Part shown: positions 7,828 to 17,426 of the stretch, piece by piece | Layout: each line of letters starts with the position of its first letter | Numbering within the stretch: the stretch's first letter is position 1 | Source of the DNA: Gemmatimonadota bacterium | GTDB taxonomy: Bacteria > JBHIER01 > G020348925 | Assembly: GCA_020348925.1 (NCBI GenBank) | Contig: CP070758.1 | Span: 3,012,623 to 3,056,803 of the forward strand | Length of the DNA stretch: 44,181 bases | Direction: 5' to 3' | Notes under the pieces: model-generated | Database searches by the model: none | What the model was told of the DNA's origin: nothing | Seen by the model: the letters and a program-made list of their open reading frames with translations, nothing else | Translations under genes and position numbers: made by a program

Positions 7828-10014
7828 ATGTTGAAAAAGGCCCTGATTCTCGCAGGTCTCGTGTGCAGCATTTTCATACTGCACGTAGATGTAGACACCC
7901 AGATTCCCCTTTCCGCATCTTCTCAATCGTTGACAATCGTAAAAAGGAAGCCGGTCAGCACAAATGAAACAAGTAACATGCTGCGGGAAGGTGGTATTAG
8001 AGCAAGCGCTGCAGTTACCCGAGCTGAGCTGGACTCCTTTCTTCTCGACCAGATGGATGAACTCAATGTGCCGGGACTTGCTGCTTCGGTCGTATTGGGG
8101 GATGACATCATCTGGTCCGGTGCTTACGGCTATGCAAACATCGATCAGGAGACCGAATTTACCGATACGACCAGTTTCATTATATTTTCGGCGTGCAAAC
8201 CTGTTGTTGCCACTGCGTTGATGCAGGTCTACGAAGACGGTCTGTTTCAGTTGGATGACGATATCAATGATTATCTCCCCTTTGAGGTGATACATCCGGA
8301 CTACCCGAATGCCACCATCACACCCCAGATGCTTCTGACACACACTTCAGGTATTCAGGACAACTGGTCAGTTATACTTGGAGTTATTGTTTTTGGAGAT
8401 AGTGACATGCCCTTGGGTGAATTCCTCGAGGAATATTTTACCCCGGGTGGAATATATTACGATGAGGATTTCAATTTTGAGCCGTGGGCGCCTGGTGAAG
8501 CATGGGATTACAGCAACATAGGAACGTGCGTTGCTGCCTATCTTGTCGAAGCCGTTACAGGCATTCCTTTCGATCAATACTGCAATGAGAATATATTTGC
8601 CCCGTTGGGCATGAGACATACATCCTGGTTTTTAGAGGATCTGGACATCAACAATGTCGCCATGCCCTACAGATATGATAATAGATTAGACACGTACGTC
8701 CCCTATGGACACATCGGCTTCCCCGACTATCCCGATGGACAGCTCAGGTCAAGTGCCCTCGATCTTGCCAATTTCCTCACTGCCTATGTGCAATACGGTC
8801 AATTTGATGGTGTGACAATCTTAGACAGCACAACCGTGGATCTCACGACCACCGTCTACGATCCTGAAGCTGTAAATGGACCTCAAGGATTTATGTGGTA
8901 CGGAGGGAGATATTACGGTTACAATTGGTGGCGCCATGGAGGCGGTTATGACGGGTCCAATGCGAATATAATGTTCAATCAGGAATTGAACGCTGGTACC
9001 GTAGTACTAACAAATGGAGATTTTTATTTCTCGAGTGCAGCTTGGACTATAATGATAAATAAGCTTGCGGAACTTGCCGCCACGGCCAGCCCCGATATCG
9101 CCATCAATCCAACGACAGTGGATGTTATGGTCGGGGAGAACGGAACCACGAGAGCGGAAATAACTATCACCAATCCGGGTTTTCTGGACCTGACGTTTCA
9201 GATCACCGAAACCACAGACTGGCTTGAGGTGGGCCCATCGTCCGGCAGCGTTGATCCCGAGGGTGAATTCCTTGTTGAAATTATGGTTGACGCTTCGACC
9301 ATGTCCACCGGAGAGTACACCGCGGAACTCACCATCGACAACAACGATCCTGACGATCCCCAGGTAATACTACCTGTCTCCTTGACAGTGGAAGCCGCCC
9401 GCGTTGTCGTCAGCCTGCCTTCGGCCGCCTCCTCGCCGGGAGCAATAGCTCAGGTTCCCCTCACCATGGATAACCAGACTTGGCTCGCTGTCCCTGTGAG
9501 TCAATTGGATCTGGAATGTACCTTCGACCATACTCTGATTGAATGTACCGACATTCTCCCGGGAGAAGATGCTCAGCATATGAGCACTTTCGAGTGGAGC
9601 ATCCCCGGCCCCGGAACACTCTCTCTCTCAATTTCAGATGACTCCGGAGATTTCATCGAGCCCGGCACAGGAACAATCGCTCAGATCGCTTTTCTCGTGG
9701 ACGCTTCCGCGCCGGCCGGTGGGAACGCCGACATCCCAATCACCGATCTTCTTCTCAAAAATGAGTATGGAGAAGACATCACGTATGAAACCATAGATGG
9801 TACGATCACCTTCGGGATGCGGGGCGATGTCACGGCCGACGGTGCGGTGAACATCATCGATGCCCTCGCTGCCGTGAACATCGTCATTGCGGTCGAAACA
9901 CCGACTGAAGCCGAATACTGGTCCGCCGACTGCAACGGGGACGGTAGTGTCAACATTGTGGATGTACTGGGCATTGTTAATGTCGTCTTAGGCACAGGAT
10001 CATGCTCAAATTAA
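7828..10014 (+). CDS. Exported serine beta-lactamase-family hydrolase with cohesin-like and dockerin modules
   Basis: This 728-residue protein begins with a signal peptide (MLKKALILAGLVCSIFILHV). Residues 62-415 form a beta-lactamase/DD-peptidase-related domain. The catalytic motif is SACK (Ser121, Lys124), the second motif is YSN at 228-230, and the third is HGG at 370-372. This is typical of the class C-like esterase/peptidase group. Residues 418-530 form a beta-sandwich (DIAINPTTVDV, ITNPG, TDWLEV, LTIDNNDPD) like BACON or related Ig-type domains. Residues 532-665 look like a cohesin (SPGAIAQVPLTMDN, FEWSIPGPG, then GTGTIAQIAFLVD). Residues 667-728 are a two-repeat dockerin (GDVTADGAVNIIDAL, then CNGDGSVNIVDVLGIVN). 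There is no type IX tail. The substrate is unknown. It is first in a run of dockerin genes on the plus strand. Confidence 0.9.
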   Translation: MLKKALILAGLVCSIFILHVDVDTQIPLSASSQSLTIVKRKPVSTNETSNMLREGGIRASAAVTRAELDSFLLDQMDELNVPGLAASVVLGDDIIWSGAYGYANIDQETEFTDTTSFIIFSACKPVVATALMQVYEDGLFQLDDDINDYLPFEVIHPDYPNATITPQMLLTHTSGIQDNWSVILGVIVFGDSDMPLGEFLEEYFTPGGIYYDEDFNFEPWAPGEAWDYSNIGTCVAAYLVEAVTGIPFDQYCNENIFAPLGMRHTSWFLEDLDINNVAMPYRYDNRLDTYVPYGHIGFPDYPDGQLRSSALDLANFLTAYVQYGQFDGVTILDSTTVDLTTTVYDPEAVNGPQGFMWYGGRYYGYNWWRHGGGYDGSNANIMFNQELNAGTVVLTNGDFYFSSAAWTIMINKLAELAATASPDIAINPTTVDVMVGENGTTRAEITITNPGFLDLTFQITETTDWLEVGPSSGSVDPEGEFLVEIMVDASTMSTGEYTAELTIDNNDPDDPQVILPVSLTVEAARVVVSLPSAASSPGAIAQVPLTMDNQTWLAVPVSQLDLECTFDHTLIECTDILPGEDAQHMSTFEWSIPGPGTLSLSISDDSGDFIEPGTGTIAQIAFLVDASAPAGGNADIPITDLLLKNEYGEDITYETIDGTITFGMRGDVTADGAVNIIDALAAVNIVIAVETPTEAEYWSADCNGDGSVNIVDVLGIVNVVLGTGSCSN

Positions 10015-10162
10015 GTCAAAAACAAAACTACCAATTGTCGGAAGGAGGGATAAGGATCTGAATTGAAAGAGTGGTATCTCTTTACGGAAAGGGAATAAGC
10101 TCTTGTACATCATTTATTTGCCCGACTCACTTCCATTTATTGTCCGAAGAAAGGATCTGACG

Positions 10163-13100
10163 ATGCAAACTACATACTTCACAGTCAGGACAAATTTCCT
10201 TGGGGATACTAAGGCAAAAGAACCTCGAACACAATCCAAAATGCAACGTATTCGAGTACCCCTGCCAAACCTTCTCTTTCTGACACTTTTTCTAACAATT
10301 TTTCTCCTCCCGGTGATCTCCATTAGTGGTGAAAAAGGATCTGATACTTTTATCCGAGCTAAAGAAGATCCTGTTATCCATTACACATTGCAGGAGAGAA
10401 CACAGAATAACGAATTGAACGAGGAGGTCACCGTCTGGGTCTTCTTCACGGACAAAGGCATCTTCACTGCAGAGGCGTATCGCACGTCCTGTCAAAAGGT
10501 TGAACAGAGTCTGAGCGACAGGGTGCGATGGAGAAGGGGGAAAGTGAGGGATGAACGATTGATCGATTTTCGCGATCTTCCTGTGGAGGATAGCTATATC
10601 GAAGCGGTTTTAGCAACAGGTGCCATACACAGAACGACCACCAGATGGTTCAACGGCATCAGCGTCAACGCCCCTGTTGAGTCACTGACCCGCATCGCCT
10701 CTCTCCCCTGGGTGCGGGAGATACGACCGGTTCGAGGGTACACAAGAGAGCCCTTGCCCTCTCCCCGGCCCGCGCTCAAAAGGCCACCATTCCAGAGGAA
10801 ATCTTTTCAGCTCAACTACGGCCCCTCCTACGATCAACTCCAGCAGATCAACGTGCCTGCCGTCCACGAAATGGGCTACAGCGGAGCCGGTGTCCTCATC
10901 TGCATGCTGGACTCCGGTTTTAATCGCGAACACGAGTCCCTTCAGAACATCGATTTCGTGGCCGAATGGGATTTCATCAACGATGACGGCAATACCAAGA
11001 ATGAGCTCGGTGATCCCCAGTACCAGGATTACCATGGGACCCGAACCCTGTCCGTCACCGGCGGATCGAGTCCGGGCAACCTCTACGGGCCGGCCTACGG
11101 AGCCAGTTTCATCTTGGGGAAAACGGAGGACACCTCCCAGGAGGTGCCTGTTGAGGAGGATTTCTGGGTGGAGGCGGTCGAATGGGCCGAGGCCCAGGGC
11201 GCCGATGTCATCAGCAGTTCCCTGAGCTACACGGACTGGTACACCTACGGCGACATGGATGGGAACACGGCGGTCACAACCCGGGCCGCTGATATCGCGG
11301 CGACGAAAGGTATTGTGGTCTGTAACTCGGCCGGCAATGCCAGGGACGATCCCTGGTACTACATCGGTGCGCCGGCCGATGCCGACTCGATTCTTGCTGT
11401 CGGGGCTGTGGATGTATCCGGCGAGATTTCCTGGTTCAGCTCCGCCGGTCCGACGTCCGACGGGAGGACGAAACCCGAAGTATGCGCCCGAGGCGTCGAT
11501 ACCTGCCTGGCCAATCCCGGGGATCCCTCCGGCTACCAGGATCGCAACGGCACCTCCTTCTCCTGCCCCCTGGTGGCCGGCTGTGCCGCCCTCGTCCTCG
11601 AAGCCCACCCGGATTGGACACCCATGCAGGTCCGTGAGGCCCTCATGATGACGGCCGACCAGGCCCATCATCCGGACAATTTATACGGTTGGGGGATTGT
11701 CGATGTCCTGGCCGCCATCGCCTATCCCTGCGATATTGACGTGACTATCCCCAACGGCGGGGAGACGTGGTCCGCAGGGGCCATCGAGACCATCACATGG
11801 TCCTCCGGGAACACTGGTGACTATGTGACCATCGACTATTCCACCAACGGAGGCGCGGATTGGTCGACGGTGATCCCCCTGACGGCGAACGACGGCTCGT
11901 ACCCCTGGTCCATCCCCAACACACCTTCCGTCGATTGTCTGGTGAAGATATGCGACGCGGAGAACAGCGGATGCTGCGATCAGAGCAACGGTGCCTTCGA
12001 AATCAGCGGCTACGGCTCGCACCTCATTGCACACTACCCTCTCAGTTCCAACGGAATCGATGCGACAGGGAACCAGGCACCTATGACCCTGATAGACACA
12101 CCTTTCCAGGAGGGGGGAATATACTGCAACGGGCTCTACTGGTATACAAATGCGGAGACACCGAACATTGAAGGATTTAATGAAACCGCATTCACAATCA
12201 GTGCCAGATTCAAAGTGACCGATTATCCCTCAGAAGACATGCCGGTCTTTATGCTCGGACATGGGTGCCGTTGGCTCGGTTATTACCTCGAGTCCGAAGA
12301 AACCGTCACGCTCAGCGGCAATAACGGTCTTATTGTTCAGAACAGCGTTGTCCGTTACGCAACGAACATATGGCACGAAGCAACCGTAACCTACGACGCC
12401 AATACCGGAACGGGCAGGCTCTATCTGGACGACATACTGGCCTGCACCGCAAACTTTCAAATCGATTTTTCTGTATGCCCTGATAGGTCAATCAGTATTA
12501 ATGACTATTCGGTCGGAAGAGCCTTTGAGGGATTCTTGAGCGATCTGAGGGTGTACGATATCGTCACAATCAACATCCCACCCTGTGACATGACACTGAC
12601 CTCACCAGTCGGAGGTGAAACATGGTGCATTGACGAAGAGCACGATATCACCTGGCTCACCGAGTACGGGAGCGGCACTGTGAAAATCGATTTTTCCATC
12701 GACGGGGGTTCATCCTGGTGGCCGGTGATCGCCGGCACTCCTGATGATGGAAGTTTTTCCTGGACTATCCCCACCTTTATCGCCCCTGATCTCCCCTCGA
12801 CAGCTTGTCTGGTGAGAATCTGTGACCTCCAGCAGACCGACTGCTGTGCCGAAACCATCACTCCTTTCGAAATCAGTGGGTGTGCGTGTCGCATTGCCAT
12901 TGTTTCACCCAGCGGTGGTGAGAGTTGGTGCGCTGAGGAGACTCACGACATCTCCTGGACCTCCAACTTCACCAGTGGCGCTGTGCATATCGAATACTCC
13001 ACCAACGGGGGTGCGGATTGGTTGACGGTGATCGCCGACACCCCTGACGACGGCTCCTATTCCTGGACCATTCCGAATAGACCATCAACCGACTGTTTTG

Positions 13101-14032
13101 TGCGGCTCTGCGATGTTGAAGACGCCGGATGTTGCGACGAGACCGATAGTCCGTCCGTAATCAGTGGCTGTGGCCCTCTGGAGATCGTGACTGAAAGCCT
13201 CCCGGACGGATATGCGGATATCCAATATAATGTCCCCCTCGTCGCCACAGGTGGGGTCCTCCCCTACTCCTGGTCCATCACATCCGGAGCTTTGCCGGTC
13301 GGACTCAATCTGGACACGAATTCAGGCGCCATCTCTGGGGCTTCGGAGGTATTGGGAACCTTCTGCTTTACTGTCGAGGTAACAGACGACCTCGGAGTGA
13401 CGGACACACAGGATCTCTGTCTCACTCTCTCGGAGTACGGTGGCCTCAGAGGCGACCCCAACAACGACGGCGTTATTGATATCCTCGACGTACTCGATGT
13501 CGTCAATCACATCCTGGGCACGACTCCTCTGACCGGCGATGGCCTCACCTGGGGGGACTGTAACGGGGACGATGTCGTTAATATCTTGGATGCCCTGGGA
13601 ATCGTGAACGTGGTCCTGGGCACCGGCGAGTGTACACCGGCTGCGTGCAGAACGCAACTTACGCCGGAAGTGATGAATGTGCTCAAGTCACTTCAAGTGT
13701 ATCTGTCGGCGGAGGAGTACTCCCGGATCATATCACTGGTGAAGGGCGAGAGACCAATCCCGGCTGAGTACAGCCTGGTCCAGAACTACCCCAATCCCTT
13801 CAATCCGGTGACCACCATCGCCTATGCTCTGCCCGAGGCCGCCCGGGTGAAGGTGGAGGTCTTCAATCTTTTGGGCCAGAAGATCGCGGTGCTGGTCGAG
13901 GCCGACCAGAGGGCCGGTACCCACAGTGTCCGGTGGGATGCCTCCGACATGGCCAACGGCGTTTATTTTTATCGACTGAGTGTGAATGACGGTTTCTGGA
14001 CGAAAACGATAAGGATGGTTCTCATGAAGTAA
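10163..14032 (+). CDS. Subtilisin-like surface protease with dockerin and type IX-like sorting tail
   Basis: The product is about 1289 residues. I chose ATG 10163 because AAAGGA sits seven bases upstream. ATG 10241 gives a tidier signal peptide (MQRIRVPLPNLLFLTLFLTI) but has no ribosome-binding site. The S8 triad is Asp250 (CMLDSGF), His291 (DYHGTRT) and Ser465 (NGTSFSCP). Then follow one Ser/Thr-rich GPI-anchor-like module (PNGGETW), a LamG/concanavalin-like domain (LIAHYPLSSNG to FLSDLRVYDI), two more such modules (SPVGGETW, SPSGGESW) and a putative Ig domain (GLNLDTNSGAISG). The dockerin (GDPNNDGVIDILDVLDVVNH, CNGDDVVNILDALGIVN) comes next. After a helical linker comes the sorting domain (NYPNPFNPVTT, WDASDMANGVYFYRL, end MVLMK). 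The three repeat modules are Cys-rich, as expected for a secreted protein. Confidence 0.92.
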   Translation: MQTTYFTVRTNFLGDTKAKEPRTQSKMQRIRVPLPNLLFLTLFLTIFLLPVISISGEKGSDTFIRAKEDPVIHYTLQERTQNNELNEEVTVWVFFTDKGIFTAEAYRTSCQKVEQSLSDRVRWRRGKVRDERLIDFRDLPVEDSYIEAVLATGAIHRTTTRWFNGISVNAPVESLTRIASLPWVREIRPVRGYTREPLPSPRPALKRPPFQRKSFQLNYGPSYDQLQQINVPAVHEMGYSGAGVLICMLDSGFNREHESLQNIDFVAEWDFINDDGNTKNELGDPQYQDYHGTRTLSVTGGSSPGNLYGPAYGASFILGKTEDTSQEVPVEEDFWVEAVEWAEAQGADVISSSLSYTDWYTYGDMDGNTAVTTRAADIAATKGIVVCNSAGNARDDPWYYIGAPADADSILAVGAVDVSGEISWFSSAGPTSDGRTKPEVCARGVDTCLANPGDPSGYQDRNGTSFSCPLVAGCAALVLEAHPDWTPMQVREALMMTADQAHHPDNLYGWGIVDVLAAIAYPCDIDVTIPNGGETWSAGAIETITWSSGNTGDYVTIDYSTNGGADWSTVIPLTANDGSYPWSIPNTPSVDCLVKICDAENSGCCDQSNGAFEISGYGSHLIAHYPLSSNGIDATGNQAPMTLIDTPFQEGGIYCNGLYWYTNAETPNIEGFNETAFTISARFKVTDYPSEDMPVFMLGHGCRWLGYYLESEETVTLSGNNGLIVQNSVVRYATNIWHEATVTYDANTGTGRLYLDDILACTANFQIDFSVCPDRSISINDYSVGRAFEGFLSDLRVYDIVTINIPPCDMTLTSPVGGETWCIDEEHDITWLTEYGSGTVKIDFSIDGGSSWWPVIAGTPDDGSFSWTIPTFIAPDLPSTACLVRICDLQQTDCCAETITPFEISGCACRIAIVSPSGGESWCAEETHDISWTSNFTSGAVHIEYSTNGGADWLTVIADTPDDGSYSWTIPNRPSTDCFVRLCDVEDAGCCDETDSPSVISGCGPLEIVTESLPDGYADIQYNVPLVATGGVLPYSWSITSGALPVGLNLDTNSGAISGASEVLGTFCFTVEVTDDLGVTDTQDLCLTLSEYGGLRGDPNNDGVIDILDVLDVVNHILGTTPLTGDGLTWGDCNGDDVVNILDALGIVNVVLGTGECTPAACRTQLTPEVMNVLKSLQVYLSAEEYSRIISLVKGERPIPAEYSLVQNYPNPFNPVTTIAYALPEAARVKVEVFNLLGQKIAVLVEADQRAGTHSVRWDASDMANGVYFYRLSVNDGFWTKTIRMVLMK

Positions 14033-14171
14033 CGGCATGATCGGATTCACCGTGAACGGTTGCGTTCTCAACCTGAAGGAGGTCCGCATGATTGAACATT
14101 CTTAATACGGAGTTGAGGTGATCTGAGTCCGTCGTGTTGTATTGTATTTGTATTTCATGAGGAGGGTTGCA

Positions 14172-17072
14172 ATGAAAACGTGCGTTGTGAACAAGAGATG
14201 CAGGACATATCATGTGAGCTTCATGTTTGGATTGATACTGACGGTCGGTCTTTTTTGGGTCCGGCTGGGGCAACCATCCTGGTCAATCGAAGTCTCTTTC
14301 CCTGAGGGAGAACGTTCATCGTCCGGCGCTGTGTCGGGGGCCAAAGCCTCCGGAGAAACATCAGCAGACATGCATAACTCCGCATCCTCCCAGATCCAGG
14401 AACTCGAATGTCGACAGGACACCCAATTCGGACAAAATCCCCACGATCCCAACGGTCTCTGGTGGTGGTACACGAGCGATCAGGAGTATGAATGGCTGGT
14501 CTACGATAATTTCTCAGGCGCATACGAAACGATCTGTGGCGTCCAGTGGTGGGGCCTTATGGCGGGCCTGATGAACAACGAATGGACGAGATGCGAAAAA
14601 GTGACCGATTACACGATTACCTTCTACACGGATGACGCCGGACGAACAGGCGATCCCGTAACAAGTCGCGTCGTCCGTCCGACCGTAACCAATACCGGCT
14701 TTGATCCGATCGCGTATAGCTCCCTGTGGTACTTTGAGGCTCATCTCGATCCCTGTGTCAATATCACAGAAGGATGGATCTCCATTCAGGCGCACGAAAA
14801 TCCGACCTATGCCAACTGTATCTTCGGGTGGTGGAGCAGCTCCGAGGGAGATGGCGTGGCCTACCAGTTGAATGAAACAACCGGTGCACTCGGCCCAACA
14901 AATTATGATCGGGCAGTCTGCATCGGCGGCAGTGACAGTGACGGTGACGGTTTTGCCGATATCGAGGACAATTGTCCCCACCATTACAATCCGACCCAGG
15001 AGGATTCTGAATCACCATATGCTCCGAAGAGTGATCCCGCCACTGCTTTGATCAGCAGTTCCAACAACGGTGTCATCTTCAGGGTCGAGCCCAAGGCCGT
15101 TTTGAGAAATACCACCAACACCATTGAATTGAGCTTGGACAATCCTGACGATCAAGTGGCCGCGCTTCAGACCGATATTCTGTTCGACACCGGCTGTTTC
15201 ACGGTGACGGCGGTAGAAAAGACGGTCAGAACTGCAGAAATCAACATTTTCCAGTTCGCCGCCTTTGAATGGGGTGTCAGATTATCGGCCACAGGCATAG
15301 GGACCTTTGTTGAACCCGGAACAGGACCGATTGCAGTATTCACGGTGGACGTGGGTGATTGTGCCGAGACCGAATACCTCTGGGATGTAACCTCTAGCCT
15401 CAGTGCAAATGAATGGGGGGTTGAAATTGAATGCGCCGAGGAGGATGCAATCATAGTGATCGGATGTTTTGGTGACGGTGTGGGTGATGTGTGCGACAAC
15501 TGCCCCGCTCACTGTAATCCCGGTCAGGAGGACGTCGACATGGACGGTCTCGGCGACGGCTGCGACAATTGTCCACAGATGTTCAATCCCGGTCAGGAGG
15601 ACACCGATTTTCCGGCTCCGTTGAAAATCATTCCGGGCGCACACCGGATCAGCGGAAAAAATGACGGTGTGACGATCTGGATCGAATCGCAGGCGATCCT
15701 GAGAGACGAGACCACCACCCTCGAATTGCACATGGACAACCCTGACGAAACAGTTGCTGCCTTTCAGATCGAAATTGTGTTCGACACCGACTGTTTCGCC
15801 GTGACGGCAGCGGAAGCGACGGTCCGGTCCGCCGATTTACAAATTTTTTCCTACTCCGACCGGGAATGGGGCATCATTCTCGCGACCACGGGCATCGGTA
15901 CCGCCATCGAGCCCGGCACAGGCCCGATCGCTGTGCTTACCGTGGATGCGGGCGATTGTGACGGCTGCGAATACATGTGGGAATTGACGGGATGTGTCGC
16001 CGCCAATCCCACCGGCGGAGACGTCACCTGCGACGCTGAGGATAGTCCCATTTTCTTTGAATGCGCCGACGGGGTCGGGAACCTCTGCGACAACTGTCCT
16101 GATCATATGAATTCCGACCAGACGGACACAGACGGGGATGGTGCGGGTGACGTCTGCGATCCCTGTCCCAACGATGCGGACGACGACGGGGATCAGGACG
16201 GACTGTGCGCCGATGAGGACAACTGCCCGCTGTTATCCAATCCTGACCAGACCGATACGGATGAGGACGGTGTGGGTGATGTCTGCGACAACTGCCCCGA
16301 CGATCCCAATTCCGGTCAACAGGATACCGACGAAGATGGTCTGGGCGATGCGTGTGATCCGTGCCCCAACGACCCGAACGGCGATGTCGACGGGGACGGT
16401 ATCTGCGGTGATATCGACAACTGCCCCTGCCTGTACAATCCAGAACAGGAGGACAGCAACGGCGATGGTCTCGGTAATGTGTGTGATGCCTTGCGAGGTG
16501 ATGTGGACGGCAACTGTCTCATCGATGTCCTGGATGTCCTGAGAGTCATCAACATCATACTGGATCTGCACCTGCCGACCGTGTATGAGCAGATCGGCGG
16601 CGACTGCAACAGTGACGGCGGTATCGACGTCGTGGATGCCCTGGGTATTGTGAATGTGGTCTTAGGGACCGGCACCTGTCCCCCCGCAGGCTCGAAACCG
16701 CTCCTCACCGCTGATGTGATGGGTGTTCTCGAGATGTTGAAACCGCATCTCTCCCGGGAAAATTTTGAGAGATTCATGGCCATGGTCAAAACCGTGAGCA
16801 GTCCCCCTGCTGAGTACCGCCTGTCCCAGAACTATCCCAATCCCTTCAATCCGGTGACCACCTTTTCGTATACTCTGCCCGAACCCGCGCAGGTGAAGGT
16901 GGAGGTCTACAATCTTCTCGGTCAGTTGGTCGAGGTGCTGGTCAATATCGAACAGGAGGCCGGCTTTCACAGGGTCCAATGGGATGCTTCGGACATGGCC
17001 AACGGAATCTACTTCTACAGGATTGAGGCGAATGAATTCAGAGCGACGAAACGGATGGTCCTGATGAAATAA
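14172..17072 (+). CDS. Thrombospondin type 3 repeat protein with two cohesin-like modules, dockerin and sorting tail
   Basis: The product is 966 residues. The start is ATG 14172, placed by GAGGAGGG a few bases upstream; 30 further codons upstream are open but lack such a site. A signal-anchor-like segment lies near residues 15-35 (FGLILTVGLFWV). After an N-terminal beta domain (YDNFSGAYETICGVQWWG) come two related modules of about 130 residues, each following a calcium-loop repeat. Both show a V..AVLR-like start, LDNPDD/MDNPDE, ILFDTGCF/IVFDTDCF and EPGTGPIAVFTVD/EPGTGPIAVLTVD. They are probably cohesins. At least six thrombospondin type 3 repeats (DGVGDVCDNCP type) follow, then a dockerin (GDVDGNCLIDVLDVLRVIN, CNSDGGIDVVDALGIVN), a helical linker and the type IX-like tail (NYPNPFNPVTTFSY, end MVLMK). 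Its multiple cohesin-like modules make it the best scaffold candidate of the block. Confidence 0.9.
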   Translation: MKTCVVNKRCRTYHVSFMFGLILTVGLFWVRLGQPSWSIEVSFPEGERSSSGAVSGAKASGETSADMHNSASSQIQELECRQDTQFGQNPHDPNGLWWWYTSDQEYEWLVYDNFSGAYETICGVQWWGLMAGLMNNEWTRCEKVTDYTITFYTDDAGRTGDPVTSRVVRPTVTNTGFDPIAYSSLWYFEAHLDPCVNITEGWISIQAHENPTYANCIFGWWSSSEGDGVAYQLNETTGALGPTNYDRAVCIGGSDSDGDGFADIEDNCPHHYNPTQEDSESPYAPKSDPATALISSSNNGVIFRVEPKAVLRNTTNTIELSLDNPDDQVAALQTDILFDTGCFTVTAVEKTVRTAEINIFQFAAFEWGVRLSATGIGTFVEPGTGPIAVFTVDVGDCAETEYLWDVTSSLSANEWGVEIECAEEDAIIVIGCFGDGVGDVCDNCPAHCNPGQEDVDMDGLGDGCDNCPQMFNPGQEDTDFPAPLKIIPGAHRISGKNDGVTIWIESQAILRDETTTLELHMDNPDETVAAFQIEIVFDTDCFAVTAAEATVRSADLQIFSYSDREWGIILATTGIGTAIEPGTGPIAVLTVDAGDCDGCEYMWELTGCVAANPTGGDVTCDAEDSPIFFECADGVGNLCDNCPDHMNSDQTDTDGDGAGDVCDPCPNDADDDGDQDGLCADEDNCPLLSNPDQTDTDEDGVGDVCDNCPDDPNSGQQDTDEDGLGDACDPCPNDPNGDVDGDGICGDIDNCPCLYNPEQEDSNGDGLGNVCDALRGDVDGNCLIDVLDVLRVINIILDLHLPTVYEQIGGDCNSDGGIDVVDALGIVNVVLGTGTCPPAGSKPLLTADVMGVLEMLKPHLSRENFERFMAMVKTVSSPPAEYRLSQNYPNPFNPVTTFSYTLPEPAQVKVEVYNLLGQLVEVLVNIEQEAGFHRVQWDASDMANGIYFYRIEANEFRATKRMVLMK

Positions 17073-17426
17073 GAAGAGGCGAAAAACGAAATCAAAGAGA
17101 TGTGCCAGGCACGTTCACAGTGCCTGGCACATCAACATCGAATGATTGATGCCACTCACTTGACACTTCAGACCCCTGAAGGACGCTCTGAAAAAACTGG
17201 AGCGACTCCACAAAACCTCTCCTGAGGTATCGAAGAATTCCCATTAATATTCTTATCTTTGCTGCGTCTTCTTGACCACGGTGGTGCTCTCATCCCTCCA
17301 CAAATTTATGTTGCTTTTGCCATGTTTTTCCATATTTTTTGTGAAACATCCTGAGGCAGCTCATCATGATTCGGTTCTCATACATTCCGTTATATTCAGT
17401 CCACCCTCATGTGAAAGGAGGAACGG
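17073..17426. other. Gene-free region with a perfect hairpin
   Basis: This 354-base gap holds a 12-bp perfect inverted repeat at 17101-17131 and otherwise AT-rich sequence without an ORF or a clear promoter. The last bases (GAAAGGAGGAACGG) are the ribosome-binding site of the next gene. Confidence 0.5.
17101..17131. repeat. Perfect 12-bp inverted repeat (TGTGCCAGGCAC hairpin)
   Basis: TGTGCCAGGCAC (17101-17112) and GTGCCTGGCACA (17120-17131) pair perfectly around a 7-base loop. It sits 28 bases after the stop of the thrombospondin-repeat gene. No T-run follows, so it is not a standard intrinsic terminator. It may be an mRNA 3' stabilising stem or a REP-like intergenic repeat. The GTGCCTGGCAC core is, from general experience, frequent in intergenic regions of some environmental genomes. 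Confidence 0.6.

Noticed and set aside
10682-11671. 329-codon minus-strand ORF
   Set aside because: Antisense of the subtilase catalytic domain.
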